Notes: generated from the sequence alone by a model not told the origin. Positions 8,834-19,072 are shown, numbered from the stretch's first letter. The stretch is 64,000 nucleotides of DNA from Streptomyces sp. S.PB5 (GCF_030403745.1 NZ_JAQMWP010000013.1:62001-126000); one strand, 5' to 3'. Numbers and translations: made by a program.

Positions 8834-10873
8834 TCAGCTCTCGGGACGGTCCTCGGGGGTCGGCTCGGCCACCGGGGCCGATTCCGTCGCCGTGGACTTG
8901 GCCGTCGTGATCGCCGGGGTCGCGCCGTTGGCGCCGTTCGTCAGTGCGAGCTCCTTGGGAGAGAGCACCGGCGGACGGGTGGAGGGGGTACGGCGGGAGG
9001 AGCCGGTCCAGGCGGGCCGCGGGGGCCGCTTGACGATCGGCGCGAAGATCTCGGCGATCTCCTCCTTGCCCAGCGTCTCCTTCTCCAGGAGCTGGAGGAC
9101 GAGGTTGTCGAGGACGTCGCGGTTCTCGACCAGGATCTCCCAGGCCTCGTTGTGCGCGTTCTCGATGAGCTTCTTGACCTCTTCGTCCACCAGGGCCGCG
9201 ACCTCTTCCGAGTAGTCGCGCTGGTGAGCCATCTCACGTCCGAGGAACGGCTCGGTGTTGTCACCGCCGAACTTGATGGCACCGAGACGCTCGGTCATGC
9301 CGTACTGCGTGACCATCGCGCGGGCCGTCGCCGTGGCCTTCTCGATGTCGTTCGCGGCACCCGTGGTCGGGTCGTGGAAGACCAGCTCCTCCGCAGCGCG
9401 GCCGCCCAGCATGTAGGCCAGCTGGTCGAGCATCTCGTTGCGGGTGGTGGAGTACTTGTCCTCGTCCGGGAGCACCATCGTGTAGCCGAGGGCCCGGCCG
9501 CGGGACAGGATCGTGATCTTGTGGACCGGGTCGGAGTTCGGGGAAGCCGCCGCGACCAGGGCGTGGCCGCCCTCGTGGTACGCGGTGATCTTCTTCTCCT
9601 TGTCCGACATGATCCGGGTCCGCTTCTGCGGGCCCGCCACGACGCGGTCGATGGCCTCGTCGAGCATGTGGTTGTCGATCAGCTTCTTGTCCGAGCGGGC
9701 GGTGAGCAGCGCGGCCTCGTTGAGGACGTTGCTCAGGTCCGCGCCGGTGAAGCCCGGCGTACGGCGGGCGACCGCCGACAGGTCGACGTCCGGGGCGACC
9801 GGCTTGCCCTTCTGGTGGACCTTGAGGATCTCCAGACGGCCCTGCATATCCGGGCGGTCGACCGCGATCTGGCGGTCGAAGCGGCCGGGGCGCAGGAGGG
9901 CCGGGTCGAGGATGTCGGGCCGGTTGGTGGCGGCGATCAGGATGACGCCGCCCTTCACGTCGAAGCCGTCCATCTCGACGAGCAGCTGGTTGAGGGTCTG
10001 CTCGCGCTCGTCGTGACCGCCGCCGAGGCCGGCGCCGCGGTGGCGGCCGACCGCGTCGATCTCGTCGACGAAGACGATCGCCGGGGCGTTCGCCTTGGCC
10101 TGCTCGAAGAGGTCACGGACTCGGGAGGCACCGACACCGACGAACATCTCGACGAAGTCGGAACCGGAGATCGAGTAGAACGGCACGCCCGCCTCGCCCG
10201 CGACGGCACGCGCGAGCAGGGTCTTGCCGGTGCCGGGAGGGCCGTACAGCAGTACGCCCTTGGGGATCTTGGCGCCGACGGCCTGGAACTTCGCCGGCTC
10301 CTGGAGGAACTCCTTGATCTCGTGGAGCTCCTCGACGGCCTCGTCCGATCCCGCGACGTCGGCGAACGTCGTCTTGGGGGTGTCCTTGGTGATGAGCTTC
10401 GCCTTGGACTTCCCGAAGTTCATGACCCGGGAGCCGCCGCCCTGCATCTGGTTCATCAGGAACAGGAAGACGACCACGATGAGGACGAAGGGGAGCAGGG
10501 AGAGCAGGATCCCGACGAACGGGTTCTGCTTCGACGGCGAGACGGTGTAGCCGTCCGGAATCTGCTTGTCCTGGAACTTCTGCTGCAGCGTGCCGGCGAT
10601 GGTCACGCCCTGGTCGCCGATGTAGCTCGCCTGGATCTTGGAGCTGCCCTCGACCTCTTCGCCGTCCTTGAGCTGGACCTTGATGGTCTGCTCGTCGCCG
10701 GTGGTCAGCTTGGCTGATTCGACCTTGTTGTCATTGATCGCCTGGACGACCTGGCCGGTGTCCACCGTCTTGTAGCCGCCGGACGAGCCGACGACCTGCA
10801 TCAACACGACCACGGCAAGGACGGCCAGCACGATCCACATGACCGGCCCACGGAAGTATCGCTTCACGTCCAT
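8834..10873 (-). CDS. ftsH: ATP-dependent zinc metalloprotease FtsH
   Basis: 679 residues. Membrane-bound AAA+ protease that degrades misassembled membrane proteins and selected regulators. Order: transmembrane segment near 10-30, extracytoplasmic domain to about 110, second transmembrane segment ([17 protein letters not shown]), Walker A GPPGTGKT, Walker B VFVDEID, second region of homology [20 protein letters not shown], zinc motif HEGGH, and a Pro/Thr/Ala-rich actinobacterial tail (ending TPEDRPES). The ATG at 10873 ([10 protein letters not shown]) matches the family start. An ATG at 10909 would add 12 residues; AGGAGG lies just inside that extension, so the start is not fully settled. Downstream of hpt and tilS, a widely conserved arrangement. 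Confidence 0.97.
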   Translation of the reverse strand: MDVKRYFRGPVMWIVLAVLAVVVLMQVVGSSGGYKTVDTGQVVQAINDNKVESAKLTTGDEQTIKVQLKDGEEVEGSSKIQASYIGDQGVTIAGTLQQKFQDKQIPDGYTVSPSKQNPFVGILLSLLPFVLIVVVFLFLMNQMQGGGSRVMNFGKSKAKLITKDTPKTTFADVAGSDEAVEELHEIKEFLQEPAKFQAVGAKIPKGVLLYGPPGTGKTLLARAVAGEAGVPFYSISGSDFVEMFVGVGASRVRDLFEQAKANAPAIVFVDEIDAVGRHRGAGLGGGHDEREQTLNQLLVEMDGFDVKGGVILIAATNRPDILDPALLRPGRFDRQIAVDRPDMQGRLEILKVHQKGKPVAPDVDLSAVARRTPGFTGADLSNVLNEAALLTARSDKKLIDNHMLDEAIDRVVAGPQKRTRIMSDKEKKITAYHEGGHALVAAASPNSDPVHKITILSRGRALGYTMVLPDEDKYSTTRNEMLDQLAYMLGGRAAEELVFHDPTTGAANDIEKATATARAMVTQYGMTERLGAIKFGGDNTEPFLGREMAHQRDYSEEVAALVDEEVKKLIENAHNEAWEILVENRDVLDNLVLQLLEKETLGKEEIAEIFAPIVKRPPRPAWTGSSRRTPSTRPPVLSPKELALTNGANGATPAITTAKSTATESAPVAEPTPEDRPES

Positions 10874-11039
10874 CCATACGGAGCGGTGTCGCCCCGTCCC
10901 TCCTGCCATAGTGAGTTTGATAAGACAGTTCTTCTGACGGTACCCCAGCTTTGTCGCCCGAAGCCGCACGGGACGGCTGACGAACCCGTCTGCATGCTCC
11001 AACGGCGCGGTGTCCGCCGGGGTTCCCGATCTTCTTACG

Positions 11040-11063
11040 GGGCTGGGCCCTTCGGGTCAGCCC
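11040..11063 (-). terminator. Possible hairpin between hpt and ftsH
   Basis: GGGCTG (11040-11045) pairs with CAGCCC (11058-11063) with a partly paired interior and a CTTC loop. There is no U-tract. It lies 17 bases after the hpt stop on the minus strand, so it may end the tilS-hpt transcript or just attenuate it. Confidence 0.4.
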
Positions 11064-11080
11064 GAGGCCGACCCGACGGT

Positions 11081-11641
11081 TCAGCCGCCGTAGACGTGGG
11101 GCGCGAGCGTACCGACGAACGGCAGGTTGCGGTACTTCTCGGCGTAGTCGAGGCCGTAGCCGACGACGAACTCGTTGGGGATGTCGAAGCCGACCCACTC
11201 GACGTCGATGGCGACCTTGGCGGCGTCCGGCTTGCGCAGCAGGGTGCACACCTTGAGGGACTCCGGCTCGCGCGAGCCGAGGTTGGACAGCAGCCAGGAC
11301 AGGGTCAGGCCGGAGTCGATGATGTCCTCGACGATCAGGACGTGCTTGCCCTTGATGTCGGTGTCCAGGTCCTTGAGGATCCGGACGACACCGGAGGACT
11401 GGGTGCCCGCGCCGTACGACGACACGGCCATCCAGTCCATGGTGACGGGGGTGGACAGCGCCCGCGCGAGGTCGGCCATGACCATCACCGCGCCCTTGAG
11501 GACGCCGACGATGAGCAGGTCCTTGCCCGCGTACTCCGCGTCGATCTTCGCGGCCAGCTCGACGAGCTTGGCGTCGATCTCTTCCTTGGTGATGAGCACC
11601 TCTTTGAGGTCGGTGCCCATGTCTTTCGCGTCCACCCGCAT
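11081..11641 (-). CDS. hpt: Hypoxanthine(-guanine) phosphoribosyltransferase
   Basis: 186 residues. Purine salvage enzyme joining hypoxanthine or guanine to PRPP. Seen: [17 protein letters not shown] near the N-terminus, the PRPP-binding signature [15 protein letters not shown], the purine-binding region [18 protein letters not shown] and the conserved RNLPFVG end. Candidate starts are GTG 11659, ATG 11641 and ATG 11620, none with a strong RBS. 11641 (MRVDAKDMG) gives the family's usual N-terminus. Next to tilS and ftsH, as in many bacteria. Confidence 0.95.
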   Translation of the reverse strand: MRVDAKDMGTDLKEVLITKEEIDAKLVELAAKIDAEYAGKDLLIVGVLKGAVMVMADLARALSTPVTMDWMAVSSYGAGTQSSGVVRILKDLDTDIKGKHVLIVEDIIDSGLTLSWLLSNLGSREPESLKVCTLLRKPDAAKVAIDVEWVGFDIPNEFVVGYGLDYAEKYRNLPFVGTLAPHVYGG

Positions 11642-11712
11642 CACTTTCGGTCGTCCCACCGGCTGTCCGCCCCCGCGAGGGGGCGGCGTAAGGATTCAGC
11701 CCTGCCGAATCT

Positions 11713-12768
11713 TCAGCCTTGCCGAATCACCAGTCTGCCACCCTGCCGCTGGGCGACGACTTTGCCGGGGAGATTGATGGCCCCCTGGCCGCGCCAGCCG
11801 GTGATCAGCCGGTCGATCTCCTCGATGTGGCGGGCGAACAGCGAGCCTGCGGGGGCGCCGGCCTCGATGGCGGCGCGGCGCAGGATGCGGCGGCGCACGG
11901 CGGGCGGCAGGGCGTAGAGCTTGGCGCACTCCAGGAGGCCGGCCGCGTCGCGTACGGCGGTGGCGGCCTGGCTCGCCCAGGCGTCGAGGGCGTCGGCGTC
12001 GTCGCGGGAGAGCTGGGCCGTGCGGGCGAGGGCCTCCACGACGCCCTTGCCGAGGGCCTTCTCCAGGGCGGGCAGGCCTTCGTGGCGCAGGCGGGAGCGC
12101 GTGTAGGCCGGGTCCGCGTTGTGCGGGTCGTCCCAGACGGGCAGCGACTGGACCATGCAGGCCTTGCGGGCGGTCTGCCGGTCGAGTTGGAGGAAGGGGC
12201 GGCGGTAACGGCCGTCGGCCCCCGAGACCGCGGCCATCCCGGACAGGGAGCGGATCCCGGAGCCGCGGGCGAGGCCGAGCAGGACGGTCTCGGCCTGGTC
12301 GTCGCGGGTGTGGCCGAGCAGGACGGCGGTGGCGCCGTGGCGAACGGCTGCGGCGTCGAGGGCGGCGTAGCGGGCGTCGCGGGCGGCCGCTTCGGGGCCG
12401 CCTTCGCGGCCTACGGTGACGGCGACGGACTCGACGGGGTCGAGGCCGAGTTCGCGCAGGCGCAGGGCGACTTCGTCGGCGCGCAGATCGGAGCCGGGCT
12501 GGAGGCCGTGGTCGACGGTGATGCCGCCGGCGCGGATGCCGAGTTTGGGGGCCTCGAAGGCGAGGGCGGAGGCGAGCGCCATGGAGTCGGCGCCGCCGGA
12601 ACATGCGACGAGCACGAGCGGCGACGGCGGTCGCTCGTGCGGGTTCTGCGCCACAGAGGTCTGTTCAGCGGAGATCTGTTCAGCAGAGATCTGGTGTTCG
12701 TTGAGGAGGTCGTGAAGGACGCGGCGGACCGCCAGGCGTATCGCCGCGACCGCAGGATGGGGACCCAT
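11713..12768 (-). CDS. tilS: tRNA(Ile)-lysidine synthase
   Basis: 351 residues. Adds lysine to C34 of the CAU anticodon of tRNA-Ile2 so that it reads AUA. The ATP-pyrophosphatase PP-loop SGGADSM is at about residue 56, followed by [25 protein letters not shown] and the RRPFLQLDR region; the C-terminal part is a helical extension. GAAGGGAA lies 6 bases before the ATG. The linker at residues 25-38 carries a small in-frame duplication (ISAEQ twice) encoded by a 15-bp direct repeat. It lies 72 bases upstream of hpt on the same strand. Confidence 0.95.
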   Translation of the reverse strand: MGPHPAVAAIRLAVRRVLHDLLNEHQISAEQISAEQTSVAQNPHERPPSPLVLVACSGGADSMALASALAFEAPKLGIRAGGITVDHGLQPGSDLRADEVALRLRELGLDPVESVAVTVGREGGPEAAARDARYAALDAAAVRHGATAVLLGHTRDDQAETVLLGLARGSGIRSLSGMAAVSGADGRYRRPFLQLDRQTARKACMVQSLPVWDDPHNADPAYTRSRLRHEGLPALEKALGKGVVEALARTAQLSRDDADALDAWASQAATAVRDAAGLLECAKLYALPPAVRRRILRRAAIEAGAPAGSLFARHIEEIDRLITGWRGQGAINLPGKVVAQRQGGRLVIRQG

Positions 12769-12960
12769 GTCCGGTTCCCTTCATGAAGTTTTCGGGGGGT
12801 GAGCCCGAGGTCGGTCACTCAGAGTGTGTAGATGGTGACAGAACCGGGCCGTTCCCCGAGCATTGCACGCCTACCCAGGCCTCACGGTCCCTCGGACGGG
12901 TGATTGAAGGGGCGTTCGCCTGCCGGCGGCCGGTTTTCTTTCACGACCTTTCCGCCGGGC

Positions 12961-14085
12961 TCACGAATCGGCCTTGCGATGCACCCGCGCGATCCAGTCC
13001 GCCGGTTTGGCGATCTCCGTCTTCGTCGGGAGCGTGTTGGGGGAGGTCCACACACGGTTGAAGCCGTCCATACCGACCTCGTTGACGACGGCGCGCACAA
13101 AGCGTTCGCCGTCGCGGTACTGCCTGAGCTTGGCATCCAGACCAAGGAGCTTGCGCAGGGCCATGTCCAGCCGGGAGGCGCCCTTGGCGCGGCGCTGCTG
13201 GAACTTCTCGCGGATCTCCTGGACGGTCGGTACGACTTCCGGACCCACTCCGTCCATCACGAAGTCGGCGTGGCCCTCCAGGAGGGACATCACGGCGGTG
13301 AGGCGCCCGAGGATCTCCCGCTGGGCCGGGGTCTGCACGATCTCGACCAACGACCGCCCCCCGTCGTCCTCCTCGCCCTCGGGCCGGCCGCCCGCGAGCG
13401 ACTGGGCGGCCTCCCGGATGCGCTCCAGGACGGTCATGGGATCGACCTCGGTCTCCCCCAAGAACGACTGGATCTCGCCCTCCAGGTGGTCCCGCAGCCA
13501 GGGCACCGCGGTGAACTGCGTGCGGTGGGTCTCCTCGTGCAGGGTCACCCACAGGCGGAAGTCATGGGGCTGGACGTCGAGTTCGCGCTCCACGTGCACG
13601 ATGTTCGGCGCGACCAGCAGGAGCCTGCCGCCGCCGTTGTCCCCGGCCGGGAGCTCGCGGGTCGCCGGGGCGAAGGTCTCGTACTGGCCGAGGACGCGGG
13701 AGGCCAGGAAGGACAGCAGCATCCCGAGTTCGACACCGGTCACCTTGCCGCCGACCGCGCCGAGGACCGCGCCGCCGGGGGTGTTGCCGCGCCGCTCCTG
13801 CATCTTGTCGAGCAGCGGCTTGAGGATCTCCCGGAAGCCGGCGACGTTCGCCTTGACCCAGCCGGGCCGGTCGACCACCAGGACGGGGGTGTTGTGGGTT
13901 TCCTCGGTACCCATTCGGGTGAAGCCGCGGACATGTTCCTCCGAGGCCTTGGCGTGCCGGCGCAGCTCGCTGACGACGGCCCGGGCCTCGTCGCGGCTCA
14001 CCTCGGGGCCCGGCCGCACGAGCCGGGTCGCGGTCGCCACCGCGAGATTCCAGTCGACCATCTCGGCACCACCGATGCTCGTCAT
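12961..14085 (-). CDS. Zinc-dependent metalloprotease, DUF2342 family
   Basis: 374 residues. Belongs to the actinobacterial family annotated as zinc-dependent metalloprotease or coenzyme-F420-biosynthesis-associated protein. The key motif is HEETHRTQF (HExxH) in the middle, preceded by LWVTL, with LEGHADFVMDG further on as the probable third-ligand region. Its substrate is unknown. ATG at 14085 has no Shine-Dalgarno sequence; TACGGT (14092-14097 on this strand) lies exactly 6 bases before it, suggesting a leaderless message. It lies between dacB and tilS on the same strand, a conserved neighbourhood. Confidence 0.88.
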   Translation of the reverse strand: MTSIGGAEMVDWNLAVATATRLVRPGPEVSRDEARAVVSELRRHAKASEEHVRGFTRMGTEETHNTPVLVVDRPGWVKANVAGFREILKPLLDKMQERRGNTPGGAVLGAVGGKVTGVELGMLLSFLASRVLGQYETFAPATRELPAGDNGGGRLLLVAPNIVHVERELDVQPHDFRLWVTLHEETHRTQFTAVPWLRDHLEGEIQSFLGETEVDPMTVLERIREAAQSLAGGRPEGEEDDGGRSLVEIVQTPAQREILGRLTAVMSLLEGHADFVMDGVGPEVVPTVQEIREKFQQRRAKGASRLDMALRKLLGLDAKLRQYRDGERFVRAVVNEVGMDGFNRVWTSPNTLPTKTEIAKPADWIARVHRKADS

Positions 14086-14240
14086 GCGTCAACCGTACGT
14101 GAGCGTTCCCACTTGGGGCAGGCCGCGGAGGCCGGCTTGACCGACGGTTCGTCGCGAACGTGCCCGACGTTGACGGTGAAGCGCGCGGGGCCGAAGAGGT
14201 GGCCGCGCGTCGGGCGGGCGCCCGGCGTCTGCGGCCGCCA

Positions 14241-15821
14241 TCACCTGCAGCCGCACGCCGCCAGCGCCGTCGCCGTACGGTCCAGCGCCGCCTGTGCCGC
14301 CTCCTTGCCCGGGGTGTCCGAGGCGAGGAAGGCGAACGCCAGCAGCCGGCCGTCCCGGTCGACCACCGTGCCCGCCAGGGTGTTCACGCCGGTCAGCGTG
14401 CCCGTCTTGGCTCGTACGAGGCCGGCGGCACCGTCCGCGTAACGGGTGCTCAGCGTGCCGGTGAAGCCGGCGACGGGGAGGCCAGTGAGGGCGGGGCGGA
14501 GTTCGGGGTGGGCCGGGTCGCCCGCCTTCACCAGCAGGGCCGTCAGCAGGTTCGCCGTCAGTCTGTCCTCGCGGTTCAGCCCGCTGCCGTCCTTGAAGGA
14601 GGCGCCGGAGACCGGGAGTCGGAGCTTCTTCAGCTGGGCCAGGATCGCCTTGCCGCCGCCGTCGAAGTCGGCGCGTGCCTTCGTGGCCACGGCGGTCTGG
14701 CGGGCGAGGGCCTCGGCGATGTCGTTGTCGCTGTTGGTCAGCATGCGTTCGACCAGGGCGGACAGCGACGGGGAGGAGACCTCGGCAAGGGTCTTCGCAC
14801 GCGTGGTCGCCTTGGACGGGCCGGGGGACGTGGCCTTGATCCCGGCCTCCTCCAGGAAGCCCGCGAACTTGCGGGCCGCGTCCTGGGCCGGATCCGGCGC
14901 CCGGTCCGCCGTACCGCTGACGGAGTCGTCCAGACGGCCCTCGTCGGCCATGAGGGCGCTGACCGGGGCGAGGTTGTCGTTGCCGGCGCCGATGGGGTGG
15001 ATCCCGGAGCCCGCGTACAGGGTCGTGTCGTACGACAGGGTGACCTTGCGTACGTCGTCCTTCTTCAGGGTCTCGGCGGTCTCGGTGGCGAGGGTGCGCA
15101 GGCTCGCGTTGCCGTCGGCGCCCTTGCGGGCGGTCAGGGTGGGGTCGCCGCCGCCGACGAGGACGAGTTCGTCGGTGCCGGGTTCCAGGGCGGTGCGCGT
15201 GGTGAGGCGGTGGTCGGCGCCCATCGAGGACAGGGCGGCGACCGCGGTGGCGATCTTCGTGGTGGAGGCGGGGGTGAGGGCCGTGCCGGCGCCGGTGCCG
15301 TAGAGCCGCTTGCCGGTGGCCACGTCGACGACGACGGCCGCACGGCTGGTGCCGAGCGCCGCCTCCTTCAGGAGCGGGTCAAGCACGTCGGCGAAGGCCG
15401 GTCCGTTCGGCTCCGCCTTCGCGGTGGAGCCCGGGCCGCCGAGGCCGGTGAGGACGGAGGCGGCGCTGGGGGCGGGCTTGGGTGCCACTCCCGTCGTACT
15501 CGAATCGCGACCGTGATCTGCGCCACCCGTGTGGTCCTGGGCGGCGGCCCGGTCCCGCTCGGCCGTACGCTGACCGGTGGAGTCCCACGGGCCGGCGGCG
15601 GTCGTCACGACGGCGGTCAGTGCGAGTCCGGCGGTGGCGGCCCCGGCCGTGTAGTGCCAGGTCTTGACCCTTGTGACCTGCACGGACATGGTCCGGCCGA
15701 GTCGCACGACCCGTGGCTTCGCCGCTGTCGCGGCCCGTGCCAGACGGGGTCGTACGGCGTTCGCGACCCGCGTCACATGCGGTCTCGCGGCCTGCCAAGG
15801 CCTCAGCTCAGGCACGACCAC
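14241..15821 (-). CDS. dacB: D-alanyl-D-alanine carboxypeptidase / PBP4-type (DacB)
   Basis: 526 residues, GTG start with AAAGGGG upstream. Class C penicillin-binding protein that trims or cleaves peptidoglycan peptides outside the membrane. A basic N-terminal cytoplasmic stretch precedes one transmembrane segment (about 57-76) and a Pro/Asp/Gly-rich linker. The catalytic domain shows the three active-site motifs: SxxK as ASTTKIA, SxN as SDN in MLTNSDNDIAEAL, and KTG in VRAKTGTLTG. FKDGSGLNRED is also typical. Divergent from ppa with only 79 bases between starts. Confidence 0.95.
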   Translation of the reverse strand: MVVPELRPWQAARPHVTRVANAVRPRLARAATAAKPRVVRLGRTMSVQVTRVKTWHYTAGAATAGLALTAVVTTAAGPWDSTGQRTAERDRAAAQDHTGGADHGRDSSTTGVAPKPAPSAASVLTGLGGPGSTAKAEPNGPAFADVLDPLLKEAALGTSRAAVVVDVATGKRLYGTGAGTALTPASTTKIATAVAALSSMGADHRLTTRTALEPGTDELVLVGGGDPTLTARKGADGNASLRTLATETAETLKKDDVRKVTLSYDTTLYAGSGIHPIGAGNDNLAPVSALMADEGRLDDSVSGTADRAPDPAQDAARKFAGFLEEAGIKATSPGPSKATTRAKTLAEVSSPSLSALVERMLTNSDNDIAEALARQTAVATKARADFDGGGKAILAQLKKLRLPVSGASFKDGSGLNREDRLTANLLTALLVKAGDPAHPELRPALTGLPVAGFTGTLSTRYADGAAGLVRAKTGTLTGVNTLAGTVVDRDGRLLAFAFLASDTPGKEAAQAALDRTATALAACGCR

Positions 15822-15900
15822 CAGCCCCTTTCGCGATCACACACCTGCGTGAGGGACACTTAACCACCAGAACTATGTGCTGATCATGGAGGAGCCACCG

Positions 15901-16392
15901 GTGGAGTTCGACGTCACGATCGAGATTCCGAAGGGTTCGCGGAACAAGTACGAGGTGGACCACGAGACCGGTCGGATCCGCCTGGACCGTCGACTCTTCA
16001 CCTCGACCGCCTACCCGACCGACTACGGCTTCGTCGAGAACACCCTCGGCGAGGACGGCGACCCGCTGGACGCGCTGGTCATTCTTGACGAGCCGACCTT
16101 CCCGGGCTGCCTCATCAAGTGCCGTGCGATCGGCATGTTCCGGATGACGGACGAGGCCGGCGGCGACGACAAGCTGCTGTGCGTCCCGGCGACGGACCCG
16201 CGTGTGGAGCACCTGCGTGACATCCACCACGTCTCGGAGTTCGACCGCCTGGAGATCCAGCACTTCTTCGAGGTCTACAAGGACCTGGAGCCCGGCAAGT
16301 CCGTCGAGGGCGCCAACTGGGTCGGCCGTGTGGACGCCGAGGTCGAGATCGAGCGTTCGTACAAGCGCTTCAAGGAGTCCGGCGGCCACTGA
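15901..16392 (+). CDS. ppa: Inorganic pyrophosphatase (family I)
   Basis: 163 residues, the standard family I size. Hydrolyses pyrophosphate from biosynthetic reactions in the cytoplasm. Seen: [11 protein letters not shown], the substrate loop [14 protein letters not shown] and the metal-binding signature [12 protein letters not shown] at 15901 was chosen because GGAGGAG (15888-15894) lies 6 bases upstream; the ATGs before it overlap this RBS. A perfect 14-bp hairpin terminator follows. Confidence 0.97.
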   Translation: MEFDVTIEIPKGSRNKYEVDHETGRIRLDRRLFTSTAYPTDYGFVENTLGEDGDPLDALVILDEPTFPGCLIKCRAIGMFRMTDEAGGDDKLLCVPATDPRVEHLRDIHHVSEFDRLEIQHFFEVYKDLEPGKSVEGANWVGRVDAEVEIERSYKRFKESGGH

Positions 16393-16416
16393 GCAGGCTG
16401 ACGACTTCTGTTTTCC

Positions 16417-16448
16417 AGCGGGCCGCACGCACACGCGTGCGGCCCGCT
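16417..16448 (+). terminator. Terminator after ppa
   Basis: Perfect 14-bp stem (16417-16430 with 16435-16448) with a 4-base ACAC loop, 24 bases after the ppa stop and followed by GTGTGTCTG. A run TTTT lies on its upstream side. Confidence 0.8.
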
Positions 16449-16502
16449 GTGTGTCTGTGCGCATACTGGTGCGAACCGCCAGGTGCGACACGGGAGCTGT
16501 GA

Positions 16503-18176
16503 GTGACGGAGGCGGAGGACCGCAAGCCGCAGTCGGACGAGGCGAGGAGTGCCTACGACCCCGAGATCACGTCCGAGTTCGCGATCCCGCAAGGGCTCGC
16601 CGTACCCAGAGGCGGTGCCGGCGAGGCGGAGACGACGTCCGAGTTCTCGGTACCGGACGGCCTGGAGGTGCCGCCGGCGGCGACCGCCGATTCGGAGGGG
16701 TCGGCGTTCAACCCGCCACGCACCTACAGCGCCAAGCAGGCGCCCCCGGCGTTCACCCCCGCGACCGGCATACCGGTGGTCAGTCTGACCAAGGACGTGC
16801 CCTGGCAGGACCGGATGCGCACGATGCTGCGGATGCCGGTGGCCGAGCGGCCCGCGCCGGAGCCGGTGCACAAGGTCGAGGACGAGGGTCCCGCCGTCCC
16901 GCGCGTGCTCGACCTGACCCTGCGTATCGGTGAGCTGCTGCTCGCGGGCGGGGAGGGCGCGGAGGACGTGGAGGCCGCGATGTTCGCGGTCTGCCGCTCC
17001 TACGGCCTCGACCGCTGCGAGCCGAACGTCACCTTCACCCTGCTGTCGATCTCGTACCAGCCGTCGCTCGTCGACGACCCGGTCACGGCCTCGCGGACGG
17101 TACGGCGGCGCGGCACCGACTACACGCGGCTCGCGGCCGTGTTCCAGCTCGTGGACGACCTCAGCGACCCCGAGACGTCGATCTCCCTGGAGGACGCGTA
17201 CCGGCGGCTCGCCGAGATCCGCCGTAACCGGCATCCGTACCCCACCTGGGTCCTCACCGCGGCGAGCGGGCTGCTCGCGGGGGCGGCCTCCGTGCTGGTC
17301 GGCGGTGACGCGATCGTGTTCGTCGCGGCCGCGCTGGGGGCGATGCTCGGGGACCGGCTGGCGTGGCTGTGCGCGGGGCGCGGGCTGCCGGAGTTCTACC
17401 AGTTCACGGTCGCCGCGATGCCCCCCGCCGCGATAGGGGTCGCGCTGACCGTGGCCCATGTGGACGTCAAGGCGTCCGCGGTCATCACCGGTGGGCTGTT
17501 CGCACTGCTGCCCGGGCGGGCGCTGGTGGCGGGCGTCCAGGACGGACTGACCGGCTTCTACATCACCGCGTCGGCCCGGTTGCTGGAGGTCATGTACTTC
17601 TTCGTCGGGATCGTGACGGGTGTGCTGCTGGTCCTGTACTTCGGGGTGCAGGTGGGCGCCGAGCTCAATCCCGAGGTCGCGGTGGTCATCCCCGAGCGGC
17701 CGTTGTGGCAGATCGCCGCGTCGATGATGCTGTCGCTGACGTTCGCGGTGCTGCTGCAGCAGGAGCGGTCGACGGTGCTGGCGGTCACCCTGAACGGCGG
17801 GGTCGCGTGGTCGGTGTACGGCGCGATGCGCTACGCCGGGGACATCTCGCCGGTTGCCTCCACGGCGGTGGCGGCGGGACTTGTCGGGCTGTTCGGGCAG
17901 ATGATGTCGCGGTATCGGTTCGCCTCCGCGCTGCCCTACACGACCGCGGCGATCGGTCCCCTGCTGCCGGGTTCCGCCACGTACTTCGGACTGCTGGCGA
18001 TCGCGCAGAACGATGTGGACAAGGGCCTGGTGTCCCTGGCCACGGCCGCCTCCTTGGCCATGGCCATCGCGATCGGGGTGAACCTGGGGTCCGAGATCTC
18101 CCGGCTGTTCCTGCGGGTCCCGGGCGGGTCGTCCGCCGCGGGGCGCAGGGCGGCGAAGCGGACGCGCGGCTTCTAG
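16503..18176 (+). CDS. Threonine/serine exporter family membrane protein (ThrE-like)
   Basis: 557 residues, GTG start. The N-terminal 115 residues are a hydrophilic, probably disordered extension with two similar segments (ITSEFAIPQGLAVP and TTSEFSVPDGLEVP). Then comes the ThrE / DUF1212 domain with its conserved soluble part (LRIGELLLAGGEGAEDVEAAM, CEPNVTFTLLSISY), and about ten transmembrane segments from residue 250 on, including the DUF3815-like second half. In Corynebacterium ThrE exports threonine and serine; here the substrate is inferred. It converges with the DedA gene and their stop codons overlap. Confidence 0.88.
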   Translation: MTEAEDRKPQSDEARSAYDPEITSEFAIPQGLAVPRGGAGEAETTSEFSVPDGLEVPPAATADSEGSAFNPPRTYSAKQAPPAFTPATGIPVVSLTKDVPWQDRMRTMLRMPVAERPAPEPVHKVEDEGPAVPRVLDLTLRIGELLLAGGEGAEDVEAAMFAVCRSYGLDRCEPNVTFTLLSISYQPSLVDDPVTASRTVRRRGTDYTRLAAVFQLVDDLSDPETSISLEDAYRRLAEIRRNRHPYPTWVLTAASGLLAGAASVLVGGDAIVFVAAALGAMLGDRLAWLCAGRGLPEFYQFTVAAMPPAAIGVALTVAHVDVKASAVITGGLFALLPGRALVAGVQDGLTGFYITASARLLEVMYFFVGIVTGVLLVLYFGVQVGAELNPEVAVVIPERPLWQIAASMMLSLTFAVLLQQERSTVLAVTLNGGVAWSVYGAMRYAGDISPVASTAVAAGLVGLFGQMMSRYRFASALPYTTAAIGPLLPGSATYFGLLAIAQNDVDKGLVSLATAASLAMAIAIGVNLGSEISRLFLRVPGGSSAAGRRAAKRTRGF

Positions 18177-19072
18177 TAACCCTGGTTCTGGCCCTGGTTG
18201 TTGCCCTGGTTCTGGCTGTACGGGTACTGCTGCTGGTTCTGCTGCCCGTACCCCTGCGGGTACTGCTGGCCCTGCGGTGCGTAGTACTGGTCGTAGCCGT
18301 ACTGCTGCTGCCCCTGCCCCCCGTTGTTCTGGTTGCCGTACGGCTGCTGGGGCTGGTCGTGGGACGGGATGCGGCGGAGCTGGGTCGTCGCGTCGTCCAT
18401 GACCTGGTGCTGCTGGTGGGGCTGGGGGGCCGCCGGGGTCTGCGCCGCCGCCTTCTTCTTCTTGGAGCGCTCTCGCAGGTACTCGATGATGATCGGGACG
18501 ACCGAGACGAAGACGATGAGGACGAGGATCGCCTCGACGTTCTTGTGGATGATGTCGATCTGGCCGAGCCAGTAACCCGCGAGGGTGACGCCGGTGCCCC
18601 AGGCGACGCCACCGATGATGTTGTACGTCAGGAAGGTGCGGTACTTCATCCGGCCGGCGCCCGCCACGATGGGGGCGAAGGTGCGGACGATCGGCACGAA
18701 GCGGGCCAGGACGATCGCCTTGGGACCGTACTTCTCCATGAACTCATGGGCCTTGTCCAGGTTCTCCTGCTTGAAGAGCTTGGAGTTGGGCCGGTTGAAG
18801 ATCTTGGGGCCGAAGAACTTGCCGATCATGTAACCGACTTGGTCGCCGATGACGGCGGCCAGCACGATCAGGAGGCAGACCAGCCACAGGGGCTGGGTGA
18901 TGTACTCGCCCTGGGCCACGAAGAGACCCGCCGTGAACAGCAGTGAGTCGCCGGGCAGGAACGCGAACAGACCGGACTCGGCGAAGACGATCAGCAGGAT
19001 TCCGGGAAGGCTGAACGTCTCGATCAGATAGTCGGGACTGAGCCACTCGGGGGCGAGCGCGAGCGTGGTCAC
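18173..19072 (-). CDS. DedA family membrane protein with Gln/Asn/Tyr-rich tail
   Basis: 299 residues; GTG at 19072 with AGGAG 11 bases upstream. Residues 1-205 are a DedA / SNARE-associated domain: about five membrane segments, the conserved GxxxGDxxLFTAG (here LPGDSLLFTAG) and the ARFVPIVRTFAPIVAGAG motif with its functional arginines. DedA proteins are proton-dependent transporters, several acting as lipid scramblases or undecaprenyl-phosphate flippases. After a basic KKKK patch, residues 230-299 are extremely rich in Q, N, G and Y (for example QGQQYPQGYGQQNQQQ), a prion-like low-complexity tail. The stop shares the palindrome CTAG at 18173-18176 with the convergent exporter gene. Confidence 0.92.
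   Translation of the reverse strand: MTTLALAPEWLSPDYLIETFSLPGILLIVFAESGLFAFLPGDSLLFTAGLFVAQGEYITQPLWLVCLLIVLAAVIGDQVGYMIGKFFGPKIFNRPNSKLFKQENLDKAHEFMEKYGPKAIVLARFVPIVRTFAPIVAGAGRMKYRTFLTYNIIGGVAWGTGVTLAGYWLGQIDIIHKNVEAILVLIVFVSVVPIIIEYLRERSKKKKAAAQTPAAPQPHQQHQVMDDATTQLRRIPSHDQPQQPYGNQNNGGQGQQQYGYDQYYAPQGQQYPQGYGQQNQQQYPYSQNQGNNQGQNQGY

Noticed and set aside
12904-15863. Long plus-strand frames opposite the zinc protease and dacB
   Set aside because: Shadows of genes with intact HExxH and penicillin-binding motifs; no plus-strand RBS or domain support.
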